Shown here: in pieces, positions 51,094 through 59,567 of the stretch
Layout of the letters: the number at the start of each line of letters is the position of its first letter
Numbering within the stretch: position 1 is the stretch's first letter
DNA from: Ferruginibacter sp.
GTDB lineage: Bacteria; Bacteroidota; Bacteroidia; Chitinophagales; Chitinophagaceae
Length of the DNA: 64,000 nt
Assembly (NCBI GenBank): GCA_014379625.1
Contig: JACMLJ010000039.1
Location: 62,001 to 126,000 of the forward strand
Reading direction: 5' to 3'
Made by a program: the position numbers and the translations under genes
Notes under the pieces: generated by a model
The model's database searches: none
The model's input: the letters and a program-made list of their open reading frames with translations, nothing else
Told to the model about the DNA's origin: nothing

Positions 51094-52191
51094 ATGGATG
51101 ATATTGTACTATTAGAAGCCGTAGAACGTTATCTCCGGGGAGAAATGTCCCCTGAAGAGAAAGCGTTTTTTGAGGGCCTGCGTAAAAAAGACCCAGAGGT
51201 GGATCAGTTGGTTGTAGAACATACTTATTTTTTACAGGGGTTGGAAACATTTGGCACAACAAAGGCTTTCAAACATAACCTGCAGGAAGTAGAGGACAAA
51301 CTGATTGAGGAAGGGTTAATCGGCCAATCCCAATTAAAGGGTACGGCAAAACTGTTATTCCTTTGGAAAAAATACCAGCGAAATATTGCAGTGGCAGCAT
51401 CCATTGCCGGTTTTATTTCATTGCTTGCTGCAAGCGTGATGGTTACTTATACCAAAAAATACAGTAATGAAAATTACCGGGTTTTGGTTGACCAGCTTAA
51501 TAAAACCAATCGCGAAGTAAGTAAATTAAAATCTAAGGAAATAGGTGGCGTATTGGTAAATGAAAAACCGGAAGTTGATTTTAGGGCCACCGGCTTTTTG
51601 ATTGATGGTAAAGGGTATCTTGTAACCAATGCGCATGTGATCAGCAAAAGAAAAAATATTTATATAGAAAACAGGAAAGGAGATTTTTACAGGGCCGAGG
51701 CGCTGTATACTGACCAGGACGTTGATTTAGCCATTTTAAAAATTACTGATACTGCTTTTAAAACAGTTACCAATCTACCCTACAGCATAAAGAAAGGGAA
51801 TTCAGACCTCGGTGAGCAATTCTTTACACTGGGGTTCCCACGAAATGAAATTGTGTATGGTGAAGGCTATTTAAGCGCCAAATCCGGTAACGATGGGGAT
51901 TCCACCGCTTACCAGTTAACAGTATCCGCCAATCCCGGTAACAGCGGCGGGCCGGTTATTAATAGAAACGGCGAAATAATTGGAATTATTACCGCAAAAG
52001 ATTCAAAAGCGGATGGTGTGGTGTATGCGGCAAAATCAAAAAATATTATTAACCTGCTCGAAAAACTGAAAAAGCTGGATGATAAATACCAGGTTATTAA
52101 AATCCCTTCCAATTCTGATTTAAAAGGATTAGATAGGGTACAGCAGGTGAAGAAAATGGAGGAGTTTGTATTTATGGTGGTAGGAAACTAA
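51094..52191 (+). CDS. Membrane protein: anti-sigma-like N-terminus fused to a trypsin-like (HtrA-type) protease
   Basis: A 365-residue protein from the ATG at 51094; a TTG-initiated frame would begin at 51067 inside the sigma gene. Residues 1-95 resemble the cytoplasmic part of Bacteroidota anti-sigma factors (RYLRGEMSPEEKAFFEGLRKKDPEVDQLV). One membrane helix lies at about 97-119, a coiled linker at about 125-150, and an S1C protease domain at about 160-330 with His181 (TNAHV), Asp211 (DVDLAIL) and Ser284 (GNSGGP). There is no PDZ domain. Topology places the protease in the periplasm. With the sigma gene next door it looks like a one-protein envelope stress sensor. This is inference from architecture. 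Confidence 0.82.
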   Translation: MDDIVLLEAVERYLRGEMSPEEKAFFEGLRKKDPEVDQLVVEHTYFLQGLETFGTTKAFKHNLQEVEDKLIEEGLIGQSQLKGTAKLLFLWKKYQRNIAVAASIAGFISLLAASVMVTYTKKYSNENYRVLVDQLNKTNREVSKLKSKEIGGVLVNEKPEVDFRATGFLIDGKGYLVTNAHVISKRKNIYIENRKGDFYRAEALYTDQDVDLAILKITDTAFKTVTNLPYSIKKGNSDLGEQFFTLGFPRNEIVYGEGYLSAKSGNDGDSTAYQLTVSANPGNSGGPVINRNGEIIGIITAKDSKADGVVYAAKSKNIINLLEKLKKLDDKYQVIKIPSNSDLKGLDRVQQVKKMEEFVFMVVGN

Positions 52192-52212
52192 TCATATCTA
52201 AGCCCTAAAACT

Positions 52213-52244
52213 AAAAAAGCGGTGCCATTTTGGTCCGCTTTTTT
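52213..52244 (+). terminator. Terminator of the sigma/protease operon
   Basis: AAAAAAGCGG and its complement CCGCTTTTTT form a stem with a 12-base loop, 21 bases after the stop of the protease gene. The T-run on the right is a typical intrinsic terminator. The A-run on the left makes it bidirectional. Confidence 0.8.
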
Positions 52245-52395
52245 CTTTACAAGTGGTGGGGTCAAGAAGTAAATAAGGTAATTAAGGACAGTGCACTATT
52301 TAATATCGGGATACTAAATATGGGGCGCCAATGAAGGTCAATAAAGAAAATCAATCCCCTGCTGCCTCCCAATATATCTTATATCCATCAATGTT

Positions 52396-53295
52396 CTATG
52401 CCCAAAGTGAGGCGGGGTATTCTCCACCAGCTACCAGTTTATCAACACTGGCTTTTACAACCGGGGCGTCTTCTTTATAAGTTACTCCAAACCATTGCGC
52501 TGAAGTAGGAATTACTTTTATGGTGCCCTGTTGGTTATGTACAAAATCGTCGCCAAGGAGCGGTATAAAAAATTCTGATTTTATATCCGAATAATTCTCT
52601 CTGACAAAATCATGAAAAAGTTTTTCAGTAGCATCAAACATGGTGGGGGGGAAACACCAGAAATTCATAGATACACTCGAATCAAATGGCACTTCATACT
52701 TAACATCATTCTCCTCGTATAAAATTTTATCCCCTTCCCTGTAAATTTTTGTCCGCTCCTTTATACTTACCAGGTTACTATTTTCATCCACTTCACATAC
52801 GCCCCTGCTTACCGTACCATTGTCGCTAAGGGTTTTTGCCAATTCGTAACCGATAATAGAATAGGTATTTTCGTTACTATCATTTATTAAAAATGCCGCT
52901 GCTTTCTCAAAAGAATCCTTACCATAAAAATCATCCGCATTTATTACAGCAAAAGGTTCTTTTACTGCATACCTGGCACATAATACTGCATGCGCGGTAC
53001 CCCAGGGCTTGGTGCGTTCTGCGGGTACTGTTACATCGGGTAAAAATGCACCCTTTTCCTGGTAAACATATTCTGTTGCGATTCTGCCATTTAGTTTGGG
53101 TTCAAAAATTGATTTAAAATTATCAGCAAAATCTTCCCGGATAATGAACACTACCTTACCAAAACCTGCACGGATAGCGTCATATATAGAATAATCCATG
53201 ATCGTTTCGCCTGATGGGCCAAAAGATTGTATTTGTTTCATACTTCCGTAACGGCTTGCCATTCCGGCCGCTAAAATTAAAAGAGTTGGTTTCAT
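52396..53295 (-). CDS. Sugar-phosphate nucleotidyltransferase family protein
   Basis: A 299-residue NTP_transferase (GT-A-like) protein. The N-terminal LILAAGMASRYGSMKQI is the nucleotide-binding signature. KPWGTAHAVLCARYAV and INADDFYGKDSF (metal-binding Asp) follow. The family is close to MobA-like and glucose-1-phosphate nucleotidyltransferases, but the substrate is not known. It is divergent from the ACC-deaminase family gene. Confidence 0.85.
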   Translation of the reverse strand: MKPTLLILAAGMASRYGSMKQIQSFGPSGETIMDYSIYDAIRAGFGKVVFIIREDFADNFKSIFEPKLNGRIATEYVYQEKGAFLPDVTVPAERTKPWGTAHAVLCARYAVKEPFAVINADDFYGKDSFEKAAAFLINDSNENTYSIIGYELAKTLSDNGTVSRGVCEVDENSNLVSIKERTKIYREGDKILYEENDVKYEVPFDSSVSMNFWCFPPTMFDATEKLFHDFVRENYSDIKSEFFIPLLGDDFVHNQQGTIKVIPTSAQWFGVTYKEDAPVVKASVDKLVAGGEYPASLWA

Positions 53296-53371
53296 ATTTA
53301 AATGTAGATTGTTGATTAAGTTGCAATTTTGCGTACGCGAAAATAATCTAATCGGTTAATAATTTACAAAA

Positions 53372-54277
53372 ATGATTTTCCCTGTTTCAAAGATATCGCT
53401 CCAACGCCTTTCTGATGAATTATTTGATCAAAAGCAGGTATGCTTATCCGTGTTAAGGTTAGATACCCTGCACCGGGTAGTTTCGGGAAACAAATTATAT
53501 AAACTCCATTATTTTTTACAAAACGCCCTCCAACAATCATTAAATGGAATGGTAACCTTCGGCGGCGCCTATTCCAATCATTTGGTGGCAATGGCATTTG
53601 CCTGCAAAGAGGCTGGTTTAAAGAGCATAGGTATCGTCAGGGGCGAACGCCCTCCCTTGCTATCCCACACTTTACATGCATGCATTGACTATGGCATGAC
53701 ATTAAAATTTATTTCAAGACAGGAGTATAGTGAAAAAGAGCAGCCGGGCTTTTTAAAAGAAATAAAGGCGGAATATGAAAATTACCTGGTTGTGCCTGAA
53801 GGGGGTTATGATCCTGCAGGAAGCGCGGGGGCCGCAATGATAATAGATTTAATAAATGAGGACTGTTCACATATTTGTTGTGCGGTGGGTACGGCTACTA
53901 CCCTCGCAGGATTATTGCAGGGAATAAAAAAAGAACAGCAAATAATCGGCATCCCTGTTTTAAAAAACATGCATGATATCCCGCAACGAATTAAATTTTT
54001 AACCAATCATCTATTTAATCCGCAACAACTGAAAATAATAAATGATTACCATTTTGGCGGATATGCAAAAAAAACTCCTGCATTGGTTGACTGGATGAAT
54101 TTACTTTATCAGAAGCATCAACTACCAACCGATTTTGTATACACCGGAAAAATGATGTTTGGAATAATTGATCGCATCAAAAAGGATCTTTTTCAAAAAG
54201 GAAGTAAAATAGTATGCATCCATACAGGTGGTTTGCAGGGAAATTTATCTTTACCGCCCGGTACACTGGTTTTTTAA
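53372..54277 (+). CDS. PLP-dependent ACC deaminase/D-cysteine desulfhydrase family protein
   Basis: A 301-residue fold-type II PLP enzyme. The PLP lysine lies in SGNKLYKLHYFL, and GGAYSNHLVAMA is the cofactor-contacting asparagine motif. The C-terminal CIHTGGLQGNLSLP binds the phosphate. Members cleave 1-aminocyclopropane-1-carboxylate or, more often in bacteria, D-cysteine. The short N-terminus and 301-residue length fit the D-cysteine desulfhydrase-like Bacteroidota group. Activity is not assignable from the sequence alone. Confidence 0.88.
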   Translation: MIFPVSKISLQRLSDELFDQKQVCLSVLRLDTLHRVVSGNKLYKLHYFLQNALQQSLNGMVTFGGAYSNHLVAMAFACKEAGLKSIGIVRGERPPLLSHTLHACIDYGMTLKFISRQEYSEKEQPGFLKEIKAEYENYLVVPEGGYDPAGSAGAAMIIDLINEDCSHICCAVGTATTLAGLLQGIKKEQQIIGIPVLKNMHDIPQRIKFLTNHLFNPQQLKIINDYHFGGYAKKTPALVDWMNLLYQKHQLPTDFVYTGKMMFGIIDRIKKDLFQKGSKIVCIHTGGLQGNLSLPPGTLVF

Positions 54278-54324
54278 TTAAACTAATATAGCAGTATTGA
54301 GTTAAACGTGAATTGAGAATGGTC

Positions 54325-54410
54325 AATCAATGTTGCTTAAATTATTTTGTTCCCCTGGGGAGAATTAAGGCGAAGTCAGAAAAGCAAAAAATATCTTAGC
54401 TAAACAAAAT
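54325..54410. repeat. Dispersed 86-bp element, copy 2
   Basis: It has the same ends as the copy at 49994-50080, with 14 of 16 bases at the left end identical and 19 of 21 at the right end, but an almost unrelated centre. A short CCATTCACCATTC repeat follows at about 54429. Confidence 0.6.
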
Positions 54411-54526
54411 TGAACGTCCTTATTTCGCCATTCACCATTCACAAATTAAGTTGTCACTTTACTCTTACCATAACAGTAATTATCTTTGCGCTAATAAATT
54501 TTTATTCAATTCTGTGTTTCTCTTAT

Positions 54527-55231
54527 ATGTTTAAATTCATTTTCGCTATCATCATATATTGTATAGCCTTTACCGGCAATATTTTCGCCCAGGACACACT
54601 TCCCAAAATTTCTGTAAAAAACAGGGACGGGAAAGTAATCGTTAGCTGGAAAAATACCTATGGGGCTAAAATAAATAATGTTAACATTCAACGCTCTACC
54701 GACAGTATAAAAAGATTTACCACTATAGGAAGTGTTTTGAACCCAATGAATAAAGAGAATGGTTTTGTGGATAGTAAATCCCCCGGAGGAAAAATATTCT
54801 ACCGGGTGTTTGTTGCATTTGACGGAGGAGATTACCTGTTTACCCGCTCATACAGGCCTGTGGCAGACACTTCAATGGAAAAAGACATAATGGAATTGCC
54901 GGAAGAAAAAACAGGCAAGCCTGTAACTGCTCCTAATTTTGTTCCGAGCAAATTTGTATTTACGGGAAAAGATAATAATGTTATTATCAATCTGTCCAAT
55001 GCCGCATCGCGAAAGTTCTCTATTAAATTTTTTGATGAAGATGACGATCTCCTGTTTGAAGTACATAACATTAAAGAGCCCTATCTTATTCTTGAAAAAG
55101 TAAATTTCCTGCATTCGGGGTGGTTTAAATACCATTTATACGACAATGATATTTTGCTGGAGAAATACAAATTTTATATTCCAAAAGATGGCAAAAACTC
55201 AATAAGCGATAAAGAGCAAAGGTATAAATGA
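54527..55231 (+). CDS. Secreted protein of unknown function with an N-terminal FnIII-like region
   Basis: A 234-residue protein from the ATG at 54527, where a good signal peptide begins (MFKFIFAIIIYCIAFTGNIFAQ). The longer frame from 54410 runs through repeat sequence and is rejected. TATCTTTG at 54481-54488 is a perfect -7 match about 40 bases upstream. Residues about 25-105 look like a fibronectin-III-type beta sandwich (VIVSWKNTYGAKINNVNIQRS). The C-terminal half (about 145-220) is a second beta-rich region with FSIKFFDEDDDLLFEVHNIKEPYLIL. I do not recognise a family. Confidence 0.75.
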   Translation: MFKFIFAIIIYCIAFTGNIFAQDTLPKISVKNRDGKVIVSWKNTYGAKINNVNIQRSTDSIKRFTTIGSVLNPMNKENGFVDSKSPGGKIFYRVFVAFDGGDYLFTRSYRPVADTSMEKDIMELPEEKTGKPVTAPNFVPSKFVFTGKDNNVIINLSNAASRKFSIKFFDEDDDLLFEVHNIKEPYLILEKVNFLHSGWFKYHLYDNDILLEKYKFYIPKDGKNSISDKEQRYK

Positions 55232-55258
55232 GTGGATTCTTTAATTTCAAAATTTTGC

Positions 55259-56035
55259 CTAGTATTGTGTATTTAGACACACATTAAATACTTTCTCAAA
55301 ATTGCGTTTTATCTTTTCTTTTACTGTTTCCAGATCAACCTTGTAATTCAGTTCCTTTTCTATGGAAGTGACTTTTTTATTTTCAATCCCGCAGGGAATT
55401 ATATTATCAAAGTAGCTAAGGTCGGTATTTACGTTTAAAGCAAAACCATGCATGGTGATCCACCTGCTGCAGCGTACCCCCATGGCGCAGATCTTCCTTT
55501 CTTTCCCCAGTACATCGGGATCTATCCAAACACCGGTTTCACCCTTACTGCGTTGTCCAGCTATATTAAATTCGGCCAGCGTAAGTATGATCACTTCTTC
55601 CAAAGCCCTTAAGTACCTTCCAATATCCGTATAAAACTTTTCGAGGTCGATGATTGGATAGCCTACAACCTGGCCCGGTCCGTGAAATGTAATATCCCCA
55701 CCCCTGTTGGTTTTATAGAATTGAATTCCTCTTTGCGCCATCTCCGCTTCGCTAATCAGGACGTTTTCTGTATGGCCACTTTTACCCAGGGTGTAAACGG
55801 GTGGATGTTCACAAAGCAATAAATGATTTGTGGTAGTTAACCTGTCCAGAGCAATGTCCACCATAGAAACGGTTCCTGCTTTACCACCGCCCGCTACGTC
55901 CGCACCGAACGCCCACTCCCTGGCGATAGCCGACTTGAGTTGCACATTCCCATGTAGCAAATTTTCCTGGTAGTCCCAGGCTGTTTTATAATCAATAATA
56001 CCCAAATCTTCGTAGGTTACTAACTGCTTATCCAA
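55259..56035 (-). CDS. lipB: Octanoyltransferase (lipoate biosynthesis), probable TTG start
   Basis: Transfers octanoyl from ACP to lipoyl domains. From the TTG at 56035 it has 258 residues. RGGDITFHGPGQVVGYPIIDL, the lysine in KICAMG and the PCG cysteine (IIPCGIENKKVTS) are the catalytic-site motifs of LipB. The open frame continues upstream without a start that fits and overlaps the divergent rluD gene, so that extension is not real. There is no ATG near the conserved N-terminus. A TATCTTTG -7 box just upstream limits how far left the start can be. Confidence 0.9.
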   Translation of the reverse strand: MDKQLVTYEDLGIIDYKTAWDYQENLLHGNVQLKSAIAREWAFGADVAGGGKAGTVSMVDIALDRLTTTNHLLLCEHPPVYTLGKSGHTENVLISEAEMAQRGIQFYKTNRGGDITFHGPGQVVGYPIIDLEKFYTDIGRYLRALEEVIILTLAEFNIAGQRSKGETGVWIDPDVLGKERKICAMGVRCSRWITMHGFALNVNTDLSYFDNIIPCGIENKKVTSIEKELNYKVDLETVKEKIKRNFEKVFNVCLNTQY

Positions 56036-56053
56036 TGTAATTGATTTAATTTG

Positions 56054-56078
56054 CAAAGATATATGAATTGGCAATGGG
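56054..56078 (-). promoter_or_regulatory. Putative lipB promoter
   Basis: On the minus strand TATCTTTG (56061-56054) matches TAnnTTTG exactly. A TTG lies 17 bases upstream of it, within a repeat-like stretch (AATTGCCCATTGCC). The predicted transcription start is about 14 bases before the TTG codon at 56035, which supports a non-ATG start for lipB. Confidence 0.55.
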
Positions 56079-56165
56079 CAATTCCCAATAGGCAAAAAAG
56101 TAAGGGGCAATTGAGCCGCATTATCAAAGACCGTGGTTTGCAGCCAACAAATTAAACATTTAAGC

Positions 56166-57224
56166 ATGACAAACGAAATTATAATAACGGATGAAGAACT
56201 ACAGGATACGGAGGAATTGTATGAACGATTGGCAATTGAAATTCCGAAAGGGCAGGAACCAATGCGCATCGATAAATTTTTAATGAGCCGCATAGAAGGG
56301 GCCACCAGGAATAAGATCCAGCAGGGCATCGAAAATGAAATGGTACTGGTAAACGATAAGCCGGTTAAAACAAATTACAGGGTTAGGCCATTTGACAAAA
56401 TCGTTGTATTTAGTAACCGCCATCCCGAGTCAAATGATATTGTACCCGAAAATATCCCGCTTAATATTGCTTACGAGGATGACGATGTATTGCTGATAAA
56501 TAAGCCCGCCGGACTTGTTGTGCATCCCGGCAGTGGTAACCATAGTGGCACTTTGATCAACGGGGTTGCCTGGCACTTAAAAAAACAAAACCCGGATATC
56601 GAAGAAAGTGCTTTGCCCCGATTCGGCATGGTGCACCGGATTGATAAAAACACCACGGGCCTGCTGGTGCTGGCAAAAACGCCAAAAGCTATGACCGATC
56701 TTGCCAAACAATTTTTTAACCATACCGTGCACCGCCGATATATGGCATTGGTATGGGGCGATTTTGAAGAAAATGAAGGTACCATTACCGGGCATGTGGG
56801 CAGGCACCAGCGATTTAGAAAATTATTTACAACCTATCCTGATGGAGAGCACGGAAAAGAAGCCATCACACATTATAAAGTGCTGGAAAGATTTAATTAT
56901 GTAACACTGGTGGAATGTCGCCTTGAAACCGGCCGCACGCACCAGATACGTGTGCATATGCAGTTCATCGGCCACCCTTTATTCAACGATGATTTTTATG
57001 GAGGCGATAAAATTGTAAAGGGTACCATCTTTACCAGGTACAAACAGTTTGTTGATAATTGCTTTTCGTTATGCAAACGACAAGCCTTACACGCTAAGGA
57101 ACTCGGCTTTATTCATCCCACCACGAGACAGCCAATACTTTTTGAAAGTGATTTGCCCGATGATATGCTGGCCGTGATTGATAAATGGCGAAGGTACAGC
57201 GCGGATAAAAATGATGTGGGGTAA
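56166..57224 (+). CDS. rluD: RluA/RluD-family 23S rRNA pseudouridine synthase
   Basis: A 352-residue enzyme from the ATG at 56166 (MTNEIIITDEELQ). A frame 11 residues longer is possible. An S4 RNA-binding domain (about 32-95, RIDKFLMSRIEGATRNKIQQGIENEMVLVN) precedes the synthase domain (about 100-330). HRIDKNTTGLLVLAKT carries the catalytic Asp, and RLETGRTHQIRVHMQFIGHPL is the C-terminal signature. The S4 domain favours RluD-type modification of helix 69 uridines in 23S rRNA. Divergent from lipB. Confidence 0.93.
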   Translation: MTNEIIITDEELQDTEELYERLAIEIPKGQEPMRIDKFLMSRIEGATRNKIQQGIENEMVLVNDKPVKTNYRVRPFDKIVVFSNRHPESNDIVPENIPLNIAYEDDDVLLINKPAGLVVHPGSGNHSGTLINGVAWHLKKQNPDIEESALPRFGMVHRIDKNTTGLLVLAKTPKAMTDLAKQFFNHTVHRRYMALVWGDFEENEGTITGHVGRHQRFRKLFTTYPDGEHGKEAITHYKVLERFNYVTLVECRLETGRTHQIRVHMQFIGHPLFNDDFYGGDKIVKGTIFTRYKQFVDNCFSLCKRQALHAKELGFIHPTTRQPILFESDLPDDMLAVIDKWRRYSADKNDVG

Positions 57225-57301
57225 TTTCTTTTTGTTTGAAACAGGTACTGAACTAAATTGAATCAAAACAAACTAATAATTAACAAATACCGTATCAAAC
57301 T

Positions 57302-57595
57302 ATGCTTAGCAATCCCTTATCCAGGTTCAGGCTGGTAGCCTTTTTAGAAGGTTGTTCCTTTTTGTTATTTGCCATCACCATGCCATTAAAATATATGATG
57401 GGCATCCCCAAACCCAACTACATTGTGGGAATGGTGCATGGGGTTTTATTTTTGGCGTACTTAGTTTTATTACTACAGGTATCTGTGCAATATAAATGGC
57501 CGGTTAAAAAAATAATCCTGGCGTTTATTGCATCACTGTTACCTTTTGGAACTTTTTATGCCAATAAAAAATTATACCCGGCACACATTATTTAA
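57302..57595 (+). CDS. DUF3817 family small membrane protein
   Basis: A 97-residue integral membrane protein with three hydrophobic segments. FRLVAFLEGCSFLLFAITMPLKYM and MVHGVLFLAYLVLL are the DUF3817 signature. Function unknown. Its last 8 bases overlap the convergent hydroxylase gene. Confidence 0.85.
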   Translation: MLSNPLSRFRLVAFLEGCSFLLFAITMPLKYMMGIPKPNYIVGMVHGVLFLAYLVLLLQVSVQYKWPVKKIILAFIASLLPFGTFYANKKLYPAHII

Positions 57596-58385
57596 CTGAC
57601 GTTGGCTTACTCATTTGTTGATTAGCGGAAGTGATGTTGTCAAAACGATCATCGTAATCTTTTTGGAGGGTGTTCATTACCCTGTCCCAGATGGTGAAAT
57701 ATAAACCGTAGTTGCCTTTAAAATACTGGTGGTGCATATTGTGGTTAACCGATGTGTTGAACCACTTACCCAGCCAATGTTTATTAAATCCCCGGGGATA
57801 CAATTCAAAGCCTAAGTGGCCATACACGTTATAGATGGTCATAAAAATAAGGAACACAAGAATATGGATGATATGTATGGGCAGGGTAAAAGCAAATACA
57901 TAAATGATCCCGGATTCTATGACTGCTTCGGCGGGATTAAATGAAAAAGCCGCCCATGGAGAAGGGTTGGTGCTTTTATGATGAATGATGTGAAAAAATT
58001 TAAACAACCGCGGCTGGTGCATGATACGATGTGTAAAATAAAAATAAGTGTCATGTATCACCAGCATCACCGGAAATACCAGTAATGAGTACCATACAGG
58101 ATATTCGTCAAGTTTATTATAGATGGTGGTATGCGGTTTTACAAAAGGATGGTTCAGTACCAGCGGAACTAAGGCGAATATAAAAAAAGTGACCACAGAA
58201 TAAAGAATTTCCCTTTGATAATCCTTATTGGCCGGCCATCGCTGTTGTATTTTTGCAAACCTGGTCCTGTTCTTTAAAATGACATAGAAAATAAGGAAAG
58301 CGATGCCACCAAAAAATGCATACCGGATAATACTAAGGATAAAAACGTAGATAGCCTGTGCCCAGGGACTTAATTGTAAAAACAT
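57588..58385 (-). CDS. Fatty acid hydroxylase/sterol desaturase family protein
   Basis: A 265-residue membrane-bound non-heme di-iron protein. The eight-histidine pattern is complete: HDTYFYFTHRIMH, then HIIHHKST, then NHNMHHQY. Four hydrophobic segments surround them. The family hydroxylates or desaturates lipids, sterols or carotenoids. In Bacteroidota, ornithine-lipid or sphingolipid hydroxylation is possible. The substrate is not readable from the sequence. Confidence 0.88.
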   Translation of the reverse strand: MFLQLSPWAQAIYVFILSIIRYAFFGGIAFLIFYVILKNRTRFAKIQQRWPANKDYQREILYSVVTFFIFALVPLVLNHPFVKPHTTIYNKLDEYPVWYSLLVFPVMLVIHDTYFYFTHRIMHQPRLFKFFHIIHHKSTNPSPWAAFSFNPAEAVIESGIIYVFAFTLPIHIIHILVFLIFMTIYNVYGHLGFELYPRGFNKHWLGKWFNTSVNHNMHHQYFKGNYGLYFTIWDRVMNTLQKDYDDRFDNITSANQQMSKPTSVK

Positions 58386-58428
58386 GACTGATTGATTTTC
58401 GGAATAGACTTACTATTTTTTTGCTTGT

Positions 58429-59442
58429 TTAATAAGAAAAAAAAATTTCAGTGGCCCCATAACCGTAGGATGCATGATATTGATTGACAAAAGATTTCAC
58501 TTCCTTTTTTAGCCGCAATAATTCATGTATCTCATCCCTCAGTTTACCCACCCCTACCCCATGTATGATGGTGAGCGAAGGTTGATAATGTGCAACAGAG
58601 AGCTCGTAAAATTTTTCGAATTCTTTCAACTGTAAAGTGAGTATTTCAAAATTACTGAGGTGTTTCCAGTTGTCGGTCAGTTTTTCAATATGCAGGTCAA
58701 CCACCGTTCTTGCCGGTGGTAAATTTTCTTTAACCTTACTTACATCGTAAATTCTGAATCCCGCATTGCCCAGCCTGCTGAGATCGACTTTTTCATCGTC
58801 TATTTTATCAGGATAGTTTTCAAATAAAGGATATGAAAAAGTGGGTTCATTTTTCAATTGGATCTCTTCTATTCTTTTAAAAAGCTGTTTGGCTTTTAGT
58901 TTTAACGAGGTTTCATAATAGGGTGCTTTTTTCTTATCCGGGTTTACCAGCGAGAATTCTACATCAAAACGGGGATTATCACTAAGGTCTTCAAAATTTA
59001 CATTGTGGAGGTAAAAATCGCTCAAAGGCGCAATGGCATTCTTCAATTCAAAATTGCTTTCACCACCAAAAAATACATTGTAGGTAAAATTGTATGCGGT
59101 ATCGGTTTGATTGATGAGGTATATCTTTAATTTCTCCACCACATCATCATCAAAAATATCTTTATCAAAAACGGGCAGGAAGGCGATGAATACCCCATTA
59201 TCCACTTTAACTGCAGCCCTGCCCTTCTCTTGTTTTACATTATCAATGAAGATCTTTTTCTTATCAGCAACCCGTTTTTCGGAGAACATTTTAAAATAGG
59301 GAAAATCAATTTGGTCCATGTAAGCCGGAAAGCGTACACCTTTTACCTCTATCATCACCATTTTTTCATTCATGATCTCTGCTACTGTTCCTTCTTCATT
59401 GGTCAATAACACTATTATTTTATCACCTTGCTGATATTTCAT
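58429..59442 (-). CDS. DUF2027 family protein with C-terminal Smr domain
   Basis: A 337-residue soluble protein. An N-terminal Tudor/KOW-like segment (QGDKIIVLLTNEEGTVAEIMN, about 5-50) is followed by a beta-rich DUF2027 region (about 70-200) and a C-terminal Smr domain (about 245-335: VVDLHIEKL with the DLH motif, LTIIHGVGVGKLRDEIHELL). Smr domains nick nucleic acid, or clean up stalled ribosomes in other proteins. The role of this combination is unknown, although it is conserved in Bacteroidota. Confidence 0.85.
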   Translation of the reverse strand: MKYQQGDKIIVLLTNEEGTVAEIMNEKMVMIEVKGVRFPAYMDQIDFPYFKMFSEKRVADKKKIFIDNVKQEKGRAAVKVDNGVFIAFLPVFDKDIFDDDVVEKLKIYLINQTDTAYNFTYNVFFGGESNFELKNAIAPLSDFYLHNVNFEDLSDNPRFDVEFSLVNPDKKKAPYYETSLKLKAKQLFKRIEEIQLKNEPTFSYPLFENYPDKIDDEKVDLSRLGNAGFRIYDVSKVKENLPPARTVVDLHIEKLTDNWKHLSNFEILTLQLKEFEKFYELSVAHYQPSLTIIHGVGVGKLRDEIHELLRLKKEVKSFVNQYHASYGYGATEIFFSY

Positions 59443-59567
59443 ATTTGTAGCCAGTAATTAAATTCAAGTACCGGTGATACAAAGTTACAATACTAAAGTT
59501 TGGCACATCAATAATTGCGAAAGACCTCATCCCACCCTCAACGAAGGAAAGGTTGCTTAGAAAAATT

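Noticed and set aside
53331..53338. GCGTACGC palindrome between the nucleotidyltransferase and ACC-deaminase family genes
   Set aside because: An eight-base palindrome is too short to claim as an operator without further copies.
56036..56329. N-terminal extension of the lipB frame (98 codons)
   Set aside because: It overlaps the divergent rluD gene and its promoter region, and the residues do not look like any LipB N-terminus.
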